From assembly GCA_027593175.1 (NCBI GenBank), contig JAQCJI010000005.1, forward strand, positions 1 through 60,696: a DNA stretch of 60,696 nt. Reading direction: 5' to 3'. The notes beneath the pieces are model-generated. The model did not search any database. It had not been told where the DNA came from and worked only from the letters and a program-made list of their open reading frames with translations. The translations under genes and the position numbers were made by a program. How positions within the stretch are numbered: the first letter of the stretch is position 1; each line of letters starts with the position of its first letter. Shown in pieces: positions 8,789 to 15,872 of this stretch. Origin of the DNA: Bacteroidota bacterium. Its GTDB lineage: Bacteria; Bacteroidota; Bacteroidia; Cytophagales; Cyclobacteriaceae.

Positions 8789-9973
8789 TTAACCGAGCTT
8801 TCTCCGTTTCATTTCTTTACGGATCAGTTCAAACTCTCTGCTACTTTGACCTGAGATGGAGGAGTTTTCTGATGCTCGACGGCTCAGGTAAGGCATTACT
8901 TTTTCTATAGGTCCATAAGGGACATATTTCACCACGCGATAACCAACTTTGGCTAGGTTAAAGGAAATGGAATCACTCATTCCAAAAAGTTGCGAGAAAA
9001 ACACCTCGTCGGAGTCAGGAGTAACCCCGTGAAGATCCATCAGTTCGGTAAGCACCCTGCTACTCTTTTCGTTATGTGTAGCACAAACGAGGTGGATGCT
9101 GTTTTCAATTGAATACTGAATGGCTGCATTGTAATCCCGATCAGTAGCAGCCTTGTTGTGCTGTATAGGATCTAAATATCCTTCAACTTGGGCTCTAGCT
9201 CTTTCTTTTTCCATGTAGGCACCGCGGACAGGCTTCACTCCAAACACATATCCTTGATATTGAGCCTCCTGATGCGCTTTTTTTAAGCGGTCTAAGGAAT
9301 CATGGCGATACATTTGGTAGGTATTGTAAACGACGCAACGGTCCGTGTTGTATCGGGCCATGGCGCTATAGGCCAAGTTGTCGATTACATTTTGAAACCA
9401 GCTTTCTTCGGCATCGATTAAGATTTTCAATCCCAAGTCGTGTGCCGCCTTACAGAGCCGATCTACTCGTCCCTCTAACCGGGCAAAAGCCTCTTGCTCC
9501 GAAGCAGAAAGCGACTGCTCTGCTTGAATTTTTTCTAAGATGCGGTAGTTGCCTAAGCCAGTTACCTTAAACACTCCAAAAGGCATGTAGTCTGTCTTGG
9601 CAGAATCTACCAAGGTTTGGTGAATCTCTGCTGTGGTTGCTTCAAAGCTTGCCTCATCTCCTTTACCTTCTACGGAGAAGTCCAAAATAGAGTGTACACC
9701 ATAGTTCGCCAGTTGACGACATGCCAGAACACATTCAGCAATATTTTCACCTCCACAAAAATGTCCAAACATGGTTTTTTTGAGGATGCCTTTTACAGGG
9801 AGGTGCAGCTGAAAAAACAAATTTGCCAGCTTAATCCCAAGGTTTACTACCCAGTTGGAGTTGAGGGTAGCAAAAATCAGATACATCTTTCGGAGCTCTC
9901 CATTACTCTTGGAGGCAAAGGCTACTTCCAGATTATCAAAAGAAATAGTGGGTTTGACGAGCATAGCGCGCAT
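8789..9973 (-). CDS. Proline dehydrogenase
   Basis: A monofunctional FAD-dependent proline dehydrogenase oxidises proline to pyrroline-5-carboxylate, the first step of proline catabolism. The 394-residue product shows the PRODH TIM-barrel signatures: ILDFSVEG, the KVTGLG strand, LKILIDAEESW, a YNTYQMYRHDS segment, GVKPVRGAYMEKER with the conserved R-G-A-Y, and the C-terminal VKYVPYGPIEKVMPYLSRRASEN that holds the substrate-binding YLxRRxxEN motif. The start is either the ATG at 9973 or the ATG three codons in (9964); no ribosome-binding site decides. A TATCTTTA sequence just upstream on the minus strand may be its promoter. No P5C dehydrogenase gene lies in the window. Confidence 0.92.
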   Translation of the reverse strand: MRAMLVKPTISFDNLEVAFASKSNGELRKMYLIFATLNSNWVVNLGIKLANLFFQLHLPVKGILKKTMFGHFCGGENIAECVLACRQLANYGVHSILDFSVEGKGDEASFEATTAEIHQTLVDSAKTDYMPFGVFKVTGLGNYRILEKIQAEQSLSASEQEAFARLEGRVDRLCKAAHDLGLKILIDAEESWFQNVIDNLAYSAMARYNTDRCVVYNTYQMYRHDSLDRLKKAHQEAQYQGYVFGVKPVRGAYMEKERARAQVEGYLDPIQHNKAATDRDYNAAIQYSIENSIHLVCATHNEKSSRVLTELMDLHGVTPDSDEVFFSQLFGMSDSISFNLAKVGYRVVKYVPYGPIEKVMPYLSRRASENSSISGQSSREFELIRKEMKRRKLG

Positions 9974-10098
9974 TTATTAGGGTAAAGATAGTAGAAAAAC
10001 GTAGTCACTTAGGTTTTGTTTTGGATTTAGGCAGAGGAAAAAGACTGGATTTTTTCAAGACTTGGAAACTTTGAATGCTTTCCTATGGTTTCTCCGAC

Positions 10099-11184
10099 AT
10101 GAACCCAAGTATAAAGCAACTTTTTCCTTTCTTAGAAAACTCCCCATCGGGAGTTCCATTCCTTATTGCAGGTCCTTGTAGTGTAGAAACTCCAGAGCAG
10201 CTAGAATCCACGGTAAGTCAGTTGGCTAGTAATGGAGTATCCCTAATCCGAGCGGGAGTATGGAAACCTCGAACCCGCCCCAATGGCTTTGAAGGATTAG
10301 GAAGCCTTGCTTTACCTTGGCTACAGGAATCGAAGAAAAAAAATAAGGTAAAAATAGCGGTGGAGGTAGCGACAGCCTACCATGTAGAGGAAGCCCTACA
10401 AGCAGAAATGGATGTTCTTTGGATTGGAGCTAGATCCACCGTCAATCCATTTACAGTCACTGAAATAGCGGAAAGCTTACGGGGAGTGGATATCCCTGTC
10501 TTGGTCAAAAATCCGATCAACCCAGATTTAGGACTGTGGCTCGGAGCCTTTGAACGACTTGAACAAGTTGGTTTGAATCGACTAGGAGCTGTTCACCGAG
10601 GATTCTCAAATTTCAGAGATACTGTCCATCGGAATAGCCCGATGTGGGAACTACCAATTGAGTTTAGAACCCTCCGCCCTGAGCTGGTACTGATCAATGA
10701 TCCAAGCCATATTTCTGGAAAGCGAGCATTGGTAAAGGCCATCTCCCAACATGCGCTGGATCTAAATTTTGATGGCTTGATGATCGAATCCCATGTAAAT
10801 CCAGATCAAGCGTGGACAGATGCAGCACAGCAACTGACTCCTGCAGACTTGAAGGTACTGATGAGAGAACTGATCACAAGAAATGAAAATTTTGGAAGCG
10901 GTGTAGTTTTCAATCCTTTAGAAGAAATTCGGCAGCGGATTGATGAGGTAGATAGAGGGCTGCTAGAAGTCCTCAGTAGAAGGATGCATTTGGTTGAAAA
11001 AATAGGTCCCTACAAAAAGGAAAACAATGTGGCGGCATTCCAATTAGAAAGGTGGCAGGAAATCCTTTCTAGTCGCCCGAATTGGGCTAAAGCCTTTCAA
11101 TTGAATCCCGAGGTGGTATCAGAATTGTTTCGAGTAATTCACCAAGAATCCATTCGGAAGCAAACCGAAATACTGGACGATTAG
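10099..11184 (+). CDS. Bifunctional DAHP synthase / chorismate mutase, copy 1
   Basis: The N-terminal domain (about 20-260) is a type I-beta 3-deoxy-7-phosphoheptulonate synthase, joining phosphoenolpyruvate and erythrose 4-phosphate. It shows AGPCSVE, WKPRTRP, WIGARSTVNPF, VKNP, AVHRGF, NDPSH and GLMIESH. The C-terminal domain (about 275-360, EIRQRIDEVDRGLLEVLSRR) is an AroQ-type chorismate mutase. The fusion is usual in Bacteroidota. The ATG at 10099 is preferred; an in-frame ATG at 10075 lies within a promoter-like AAACTTTG region. A second, better regulated copy lies 400 bases downstream. This copy has no leader peptide or terminator in front of it, so the two isoenzymes are probably expressed under different conditions. 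Confidence 0.92.
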   Translation: MNPSIKQLFPFLENSPSGVPFLIAGPCSVETPEQLESTVSQLASNGVSLIRAGVWKPRTRPNGFEGLGSLALPWLQESKKKNKVKIAVEVATAYHVEEALQAEMDVLWIGARSTVNPFTVTEIAESLRGVDIPVLVKNPINPDLGLWLGAFERLEQVGLNRLGAVHRGFSNFRDTVHRNSPMWELPIEFRTLRPELVLINDPSHISGKRALVKAISQHALDLNFDGLMIESHVNPDQAWTDAAQQLTPADLKVLMRELITRNENFGSGVVFNPLEEIRQRIDEVDRGLLEVLSRRMHLVEKIGPYKKENNVAAFQLERWQEILSSRPNWAKAFQLNPEVVSELFRVIHQESIRKQTEILDD

Positions 11185-11387
11185 TGGGGAGGAATGCTGG
11201 AAATCGTAGTAATTAGAGGCTATCCAATATCCTTTCGCATCAAAAAAAACTAAAACTATTATTTTTAATTATAGCTAGTTCAAAAAATATCATTCTATTT
11301 AAAAGAAATACTGGTCGAAAAATTGAAATATTGTAATCGTTAGTACCAATCCATTAAGGAAATGATAATTTCTAAGGTAAAAATAAT
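11185..11387. other. AT-rich intergenic stretch before the attenuator
   Basis: Together with the leader below this makes a 400-base gap between the two DAHP synthase genes. This first part is very AT-rich and shows no convincing reading frame, terminator or RNA gene. There is no clear terminator after copy 1, so read-through into the leader is possible. Confidence 0.5.
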
Positions 11388-11418
11388 TTTGCTTTTAAAA
11401 ATTAGCCGATTACATTTA
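11388..11418 (+). promoter_or_regulatory. Candidate promoter of the aromatic leader and operon
   Basis: TTTG at 11388-11391 and TACATTTA at 11411-11418 are separated by 19 bases. They fit the Bacteroidota sigma-factor pattern TTTG-N19-21-TAnnTTTG except for the last base. If used, the RNA would start close to the leader ATG at 11423, making the leader peptide nearly or fully leaderless. An upstream start is the alternative. Confidence 0.5.
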
Positions 11419-11422
11419 CGGC

Positions 11423-11518
11423 ATGTTCATCACAGCAGCAATCTATTTTAGTTTCTTTTATTTCTACTTTCGACAGAATAATCGAATCGGAGCTGTGTAT
11501 TGTCTAGCCAAAAACTAA
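11423..11518 (+). CDS. Phe/Tyr-rich attenuation leader peptide (31 codons)
   Basis: A short ORF, ATG at 11423 to TAA at 11516-11518, encodes a 31-residue peptide beginning MFITAAIYFSFFYFYF. Six Phe and three Tyr codons fall among the first sixteen, with eight of them packed in codons 8-16 (11444-11470). There is no Trp codon. It ends 66 bases before the start of the second DAHP synthase gene, and an intrinsic terminator lies between. By analogy with the pheA/trp/his leaders of Proteobacteria, its translation would sense charged tRNA-Phe and tRNA-Tyr: stalling at the aromatic codons frees the segment just downstream to form an antiterminator. The composition and position are seen directly; the regulatory role is inferred. 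It is too short to be found by ordinary gene callers. Confidence 0.8.
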   Translation: MFITAAIYFSFFYFYFRQNNRIGAVYCLAKN

Positions 11519-11562
11519 AAATATATAACAACAGAAAGCCCGATTCGAAAGATTCGGGCTTT
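11483..11562 (+). promoter_or_regulatory. Transcription attenuator: antiterminator versus terminator
   Basis: Segment 11483-11494 (CGAATCGG-A-GCT) pairs with 11537-11547 over 11 base pairs with one bulged A. The 8-bp core CGAATCGG/CCGATTCG is perfect. The same 11537-11543 segment is the 5' arm of the terminator hairpin. The two structures are therefore mutually exclusive. The first arm starts 12 bases after the last clustered aromatic codon, so a ribosome stalled on those codons would leave it free, whereas one that reaches the stop codon at 11516 would cover it. Confidence 0.75.
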
Positions 11563-11568
11563 TTTTTA
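11535..11568 (+). terminator. Intrinsic terminator in the aromatic operon leader
   Basis: A 9-bp stem (AAAGCCCGA at 11535-11543 and its complement at 11554-11562, loop of 10) runs into an uninterrupted T tract at 11560-11567. It lies 17 bases before the ATG of the second DAHP synthase gene and after the leader peptide stop, so it would block the whole operon unless antitermination occurs. Confidence 0.88.
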
Positions 11569-11584
11569 TTTAACCGTAAGTACT

Positions 11585-12682
11585 ATGAAGCCGCACAAAC
11601 AAATTAAAGATTGGGGTCTAAGGCTAAGCAACCCCATGATCATCGGAGGTCCCTGCTCAGCAGAAACACCAGAACAGATTGCGCAAATCTGTTCCGAGAT
11701 GAAGGAAAACCAAATCATCCCTCAGGTATTCCGCGCAGGAATCTGGAAGCCCCGTACACGGCCCGGCTCGTTTGAAGGCGTAGGAGAAGAAGGATTGAAG
11801 TGGATGGAGATTGTTCGCAACGAGCTCAAAATCCCGATCACCGTTGAAGTTGGAAATTCCGCTCATGTTGACATGGCACTTAAGCATCAAATTGACATTC
11901 TTTGGATTGGGGCACGAACAACGGTCAATCCATTTGCAGTACAAGAAATTGCAGAGGCGCTTCGTGGGGTAGATATACCTGTGATGATCAAAAATCCCAT
12001 GAACCCAGATTTGGAGCTTTGGATAGGTGCTTTGGAACGCATGTATACCGTAGGGATTACGAAACTTGCAGCAATCCATCGTGGATTTTCAGATGCCTAC
12101 GACAAGAGGTATCGTAACAAACCCAACTGGTCAATGCCAATTCACCTGAAGCGGGAGTGGACGGGAATGGAAGTAATCAACGATCCCTCTCATATTGTAG
12201 GGCGCAGAGACGGATTGCTAGAAGTAGCCCAAAGCGCCATGAACTTTGGCTTGGATGGCTTGATGATTGAAACGCACCACGACCCGGACAAAGCTTGGTC
12301 CGATGCTAAGCAGCAAGTTACCCCACGCAGATTAAAAGAGATGATTGACTCCATTGATTTCAAGCAACCCTTGGAAAACATGAAGCCAGATGAGAAGTTA
12401 TTCGATTTACGCCGTGCAGTCGATCATTTAGATGATCAGCTTCTAGATATATTGCAAGAGCGTTTTTCTGTCATTGACCAAATTGGTGTACACAAGCGGG
12501 CCCACCACTTGACCGTTTTTCAATCTGATCGATGGAAAGAGGTGATGGACTCCAGAACTGAAAAAGGCGTAAAAAAACAACTGAGCGAAAAATTTATGAA
12601 AGAGCTGCTCTACTGCATTCATGAGGAGTCTGTAAAGCGTCAGGAAAGACAACTTCGGGAAGCGGAGCCAATCAAAAAATAA
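11585..12682 (+). CDS. Bifunctional DAHP synthase / chorismate mutase, copy 2
   Basis: First structural gene after the attenuator. Like copy 1, it joins a type I-beta DAHP synthase (GGPCSAE, WKPRTRP, WIGARTTVNPF, IKNPMNPD, AIHRGFSD, NDPSH, GLMIETHHDP; about residues 15-265) to an AroQ chorismate mutase (LRRAVDHLDDQLLDILQERF with the downstream FQSDRW; about 280-360). It would both feed the shikimate pathway and convert chorismate to prephenate. The two copies share length and every catalytic motif but differ throughout, so the duplication is old or came by transfer. Because the mutase domain commits chorismate to Phe/Tyr, control by Phe/Tyr codons and absence of Trp codons in the leader makes sense. 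aroB follows after 74 bases. Confidence 0.94.
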   Translation: MKPHKQIKDWGLRLSNPMIIGGPCSAETPEQIAQICSEMKENQIIPQVFRAGIWKPRTRPGSFEGVGEEGLKWMEIVRNELKIPITVEVGNSAHVDMALKHQIDILWIGARTTVNPFAVQEIAEALRGVDIPVMIKNPMNPDLELWIGALERMYTVGITKLAAIHRGFSDAYDKRYRNKPNWSMPIHLKREWTGMEVINDPSHIVGRRDGLLEVAQSAMNFGLDGLMIETHHDPDKAWSDAKQQVTPRRLKEMIDSIDFKQPLENMKPDEKLFDLRRAVDHLDDQLLDILQERFSVIDQIGVHKRAHHLTVFQSDRWKEVMDSRTEKGVKKQLSEKFMKELLYCIHEESVKRQERQLREAEPIKK

Positions 12683-12727
12683 AATTTAACCATCTTTCGC
12701 TATTCCACTGATAGTGGGAAGGTTAGC

Positions 12728-12735
12728 TAACTTTA
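12728..12735 (+). promoter_or_regulatory. Possible internal -7 promoter box before aroB
   Basis: TAACTTTA, 21 bases before the aroB start codon, resembles TAnnTTTG. If active it would give some aroB-to-tyrA expression independent of the attenuator. A small hairpin (12703-12719, no U tract) lies just upstream and does not look like a terminator. Confidence 0.3.
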
Positions 12736-12756
12736 CCTCCTAAACTTAAATGATCT

Positions 12757-13800
12757 GTGGAAACTGTACTCTTCACAACTGATATTCAAAGTTCCCTCGC
12801 GGAGGTACTTCATGGCCGTAGCTTTTCCAAATTGGTGGTTCTCACTGATGTGAACACCCACAAGTACTGCCTGCCATTGATACAGAATATTTTACCTTCG
12901 GAGACGGTATTTATTACGGTATCTGCAGGGGAACAGCACAAAACCTTGGAAACTTGCTCTGCCATTTGGACGCAGATGACCAAAGCAGTGATTGACAGAC
13001 AAGCCCTAGTCATCAATTTAGGAGGCGGTGTGATTGGTGATATGGGGGGCTTTTGCGCTAGCGTCTTCAAAAGAGGTATTCCATTTCTGACCCTGCCCAC
13101 TACTCTACTTTCGCAAGTAGATGCTAGTGTTGGAGGAAAGTTAGGCATTGATTTTATGGGCTTTAAAAACCATATAGGTGTATTTCAACTTCCTGAAAAA
13201 ATCATAATCTCTCCCGCTTTCCTCGCTACCCTTCCACAGCGCGAGCTTCGCTCTGGCTATGCCGAAGTGCTCAAACATGGACTTATTCGAGATCTGTCAT
13301 TCTTTAGAAACTTGCCCAGTAAAGACTGGGAGCACCAAGATTGGTCCCGAGTAATCCAGCATTCTGTTGGTATCAAAAAGGCAGTAGTAGAGGTTGATCC
13401 AAAGGAAAGTGGTCTTCGGAAAATTCTGAATTTTGGCCATAGCATCGGCCATGCCGTAGAGTCCTTTTACCTGAATGGGACACAACCGCTACTCCATGGA
13501 GAGTCCATAGCGCTCGGCATGATTGCAGAAGGGTTTTTATCCTTCGAAAAAATAGGATTGAGCTTTGAGGAACTCAAAGAACTGAGCAGCAAGTTACTGC
13601 AGGTATTTGGAAAAGTGGTCTTGAACCCCCATGACCTAGAGGCTATTTTAGACCTCTGTGCTCAGGACAAAAAAAACGAAGGAAATACGCAACTTTTCTC
13701 TTTACTTCCAACCCTTGGGGATTGTAGCTTCAACATTCCAGTGACCCGGGAGGAGATCAAACATGCGATCCTGTACTACCAACAACTCCCCATGGCCTAA
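12757..13800 (+). CDS. aroB: 3-dehydroquinate synthase
   Basis: AroB converts DAHP to 3-dehydroquinate, the second shikimate-pathway step, using NAD and a divalent metal. The 347-residue product shows the NAD-binding GGGVIGD (89-95), the LPTTLLSQVDASVGGK stretch (about 113-128), and the metal-binding set: E170 in GYAEVLKHG, the GHSIGH box at 227-232 and HGE at 247-249. The start is GTG at 12757; the nearby ATG at 12750 is out of frame and opens only a 10-codon ORF. It lies between the DAHP synthase fusion and aroA in the aromatic operon. Confidence 0.95.
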   Translation: METVLFTTDIQSSLAEVLHGRSFSKLVVLTDVNTHKYCLPLIQNILPSETVFITVSAGEQHKTLETCSAIWTQMTKAVIDRQALVINLGGGVIGDMGGFCASVFKRGIPFLTLPTTLLSQVDASVGGKLGIDFMGFKNHIGVFQLPEKIIISPAFLATLPQRELRSGYAEVLKHGLIRDLSFFRNLPSKDWEHQDWSRVIQHSVGIKKAVVEVDPKESGLRKILNFGHSIGHAVESFYLNGTQPLLHGESIALGMIAEGFLSFEKIGLSFEELKELSSKLLQVFGKVVLNPHDLEAILDLCAQDKKNEGNTQLFSLLPTLGDCSFNIPVTREEIKHAILYYQQLPMA

Positions 13801-13818
13801 TCTTTGACTTTTCAGAAA

Positions 13819-15057
13819 ATGCAGCTTTTACAGCTTACTCAAAAAAACGAATTCTCCCAGGTGAGTATCCCTCTACCCTCCTCCAAGAGCGAATCCAACC
13901 GTGCGTTGGTTATTGATGCCTTGACAGATGGGGGAAATACGCTAAAAAACCTGGCTGAGGCTCGCGATACCCAAACAATGATCCGGCTGTTGCAAACCAA
14001 TCCAGCAGTTTTTGATGTGCTAGATGCAGGCACCACAATGCGCTTTTTAACTGCTTTTGTAGCAGTGACCAATCAACAAAAAGTAATAACAGGCAGTCCA
14101 CGAATGTGTGAGCGACCCATTGGAATTCTGGTGGATGCATTACGCAGCCTTGGCGCTGAGATACATTACCTGGGCACCGAAGGCTATCCTCCTCTTGCTG
14201 TACAAGGATTACCTGAGCAGCTCACCAACAGAATCAGTATTCGAGGGGATGTGTCCAGTCAATACATTTCGGCACTCTTGATGATCGCCCCCGTTTTGCC
14301 TCAAGGCCTGGAATTGGAACTTGAAGGCAAGGTTGGTAGCCGTACCTATGTCGAAATGACCCTGCAGCTCATGGCACAATTTGGTATTACATACAGCTGG
14401 GAAGGTACTACCATTAAAATTAATCCTCAACCTTACAAAACCACCCACTTTGCGGTAGAGAGCGATTGGTCAGGAGCAAGCTACTGGTTTAGCTTGTTGG
14501 CCTGTGCGGATAGGGGATCCTTTTTCTTAGAAGGGCTGAAGGAACAAAGTCTACAAGGAGATGCGGCCATTGTGGAAATCATGGATAAATTAGGTATTCG
14601 CAGTACTTTTCAAGAAGGAGGATTGCTCTTGGAAAAGAAAATGGTCAGCGGTTTAAAAAGCTGGGACTTTAGCCACTGCCCTGATTTGGCTCAGACAGTA
14701 GCAGTTACCTGTGCTATTTTGGGTCAAAACACCGTATTTACAGGGCTAGAAAGTTTACGTATCAAGGAAACAGATCGAATCCATGCCTTGCAGCAGGAAT
14801 TGGCAAGGTTTAATGCCGAATTGAGAGAAATAGCAACCAACACTTTTCAGGTGATCCCATCGGTCACCATGCCGAGACTAGTGCAAATTCACACCTACGA
14901 TGACCACCGTATGGCCATGGCTTTTATGCCATTGGTTACGAAAACCAAAGTAAGGATTGAAGACCCAGAAGTAGTCAACAAGTCCTACCCAAGCTTTTGG
15001 AAGCAGGTACGGTTGGTAGGTATTTCCCAAGAATCTTATACACCAGGCATCCTATGA
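13819..15057 (+). CDS. aroA: 3-phosphoshikimate 1-carboxyvinyltransferase (EPSP synthase)
   Basis: AroA joins shikimate 3-phosphate and phosphoenolpyruvate. The product (412 residues) has the substrate-binding PSSKSESNRAL near the N terminus, DAGTTMRFL, GSPRMCERPIG, SSQYISALLM, DWSGASYWFS, KETDRI and YDDHRMAMAF. The GTTMRF form replaces the usual GTAMRP: a position where the class I proline after R is absent, a pattern common in Bacteroidota. The ATG at 13819 is chosen over an in-frame TTG at 13804. It follows aroB by 18 bases and its stop overlaps the pheA start (ATGA), so translation of the two is likely coupled. Confidence 0.95.
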   Translation: MQLLQLTQKNEFSQVSIPLPSSKSESNRALVIDALTDGGNTLKNLAEARDTQTMIRLLQTNPAVFDVLDAGTTMRFLTAFVAVTNQQKVITGSPRMCERPIGILVDALRSLGAEIHYLGTEGYPPLAVQGLPEQLTNRISIRGDVSSQYISALLMIAPVLPQGLELELEGKVGSRTYVEMTLQLMAQFGITYSWEGTTIKINPQPYKTTHFAVESDWSGASYWFSLLACADRGSFFLEGLKEQSLQGDAAIVEIMDKLGIRSTFQEGGLLLEKKMVSGLKSWDFSHCPDLAQTVAVTCAILGQNTVFTGLESLRIKETDRIHALQQELARFNAELREIATNTFQVIPSVTMPRLVQIHTYDDHRMAMAFMPLVTKTKVRIEDPEVVNKSYPSFWKQVRLVGISQESYTPGIL

Positions 15058-15872
15058 ATATAGCTATCCAAGGAATTCCTGGATCCTTCCACCACCAAGT
15101 AGCCCTATTGAATTATGGGAAAGAGGCCCAGGTTCTCCCTTTCATGAGCTTCGAAGAGGTAGCCAAGTCGGTAGCCTCAGGTGCAGCGGAAGTGGGCATT
15201 ATGGCAATAGAAAACTCTATAGCCGGTGCGATTTTACCGAATTACGATCTGATTGATCGCTATGAACTGTTTATTCATGAGGAATACTACTTGCCAATTT
15301 CCCATCAGTTCATGGCATTGCCAGGGCAAACTATTGCCGATATTTCCGAGGTTCGCTCCCATCCCATGGCTTTGCTGCAGTGCAAGACCTTCCTCTCCCA
15401 ATATCCTCAAATTCAACTGATTGATGACTTAGACACCGCTTCGGTAGCCAAGCGAATCCAGGAGGAGCGACTACTGGGAGTTGCGGCCATTGCAAGCGAA
15501 ATCGCGGCTGCTACCTATGGATTAGAGATTCTAGCGCCACATATCCAAACCGTAGAAGATAATTTTACTCGGTTTATATTTCTAACAAAGGAAAAAACAA
15601 ACCAAAAGGAAGCCCCCAACAAGGTTTCCTTCAAGATTGCCATCCGCAATGAAGCGGGAGGATTGGCCAAGCTATTGACCATGCTTGCAGATAAAAACCT
15701 GAATTTGAGTAAAATTCAATCCATCCCTTTGATGGACAAACCCTGGGATTATGCCTTTTTTATCGATGCGGAATTTGCAGAGGAGCAGGCCTACCAAGAA
15801 GCAGTGGAGCAAATGAAAGCGGGATATGGTGACTTAAAAATTTTTGGAGAATATAGGAGCAGAAAAGGATGA
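15054..15872 (+). CDS. pheA: Prephenate dehydratase
   Basis: This enzyme makes phenylpyruvate from prephenate. The 272-residue product begins MNIAIQGIPGSFHH (the GxxGSFS/H-like start of the domain), continues with VGIMAIENSIAGAI, in which the EN-S is conserved, and contains NFTRFIFL, which carries the T-R-F catalytic motif. From about residue 185 comes an ACT domain (VSFKIAIRNEAGGLAKLL) containing an ESRP-like regulatory region, so feedback inhibition by phenylalanine is expected. The ATG overlaps the aroA stop as ATGA; its own stop overlaps the aminotransferase start the same way. There is no fused chorismate mutase, as that activity is on the DAHP synthase. Confidence 0.93.
   Translation: MNIAIQGIPGSFHHQVALLNYGKEAQVLPFMSFEEVAKSVASGAAEVGIMAIENSIAGAILPNYDLIDRYELFIHEEYYLPISHQFMALPGQTIADISEVRSHPMALLQCKTFLSQYPQIQLIDDLDTASVAKRIQEERLLGVAAIASEIAAATYGLEILAPHIQTVEDNFTRFIFLTKEKTNQKEAPNKVSFKIAIRNEAGGLAKLLTMLADKNLNLSKIQSIPLMDKPWDYAFFIDAEFAEEQAYQEAVEQMKAGYGDLKIFGEYRSRKG

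Noticed and set aside
9974..10098. Leader peptide before the first DAHP synthase copy
   Set aside because: I looked for a short ORF rich in aromatic codons or a terminator there and saw neither.
12703..12719. Small hairpin in the gap before aroB as a second attenuator
   Set aside because: The stem is only about 7 bp with a wobble pair, it has no U tract and no leader ORF with biased codons precedes it.
12750..12782. 10-codon ORF (MICGNCTLHN) overlapping the aroB start
   Set aside because: Too short, lacks regulatory codon runs, and no terminator lies between it and aroB; the overlap with the GTG start seems accidental.
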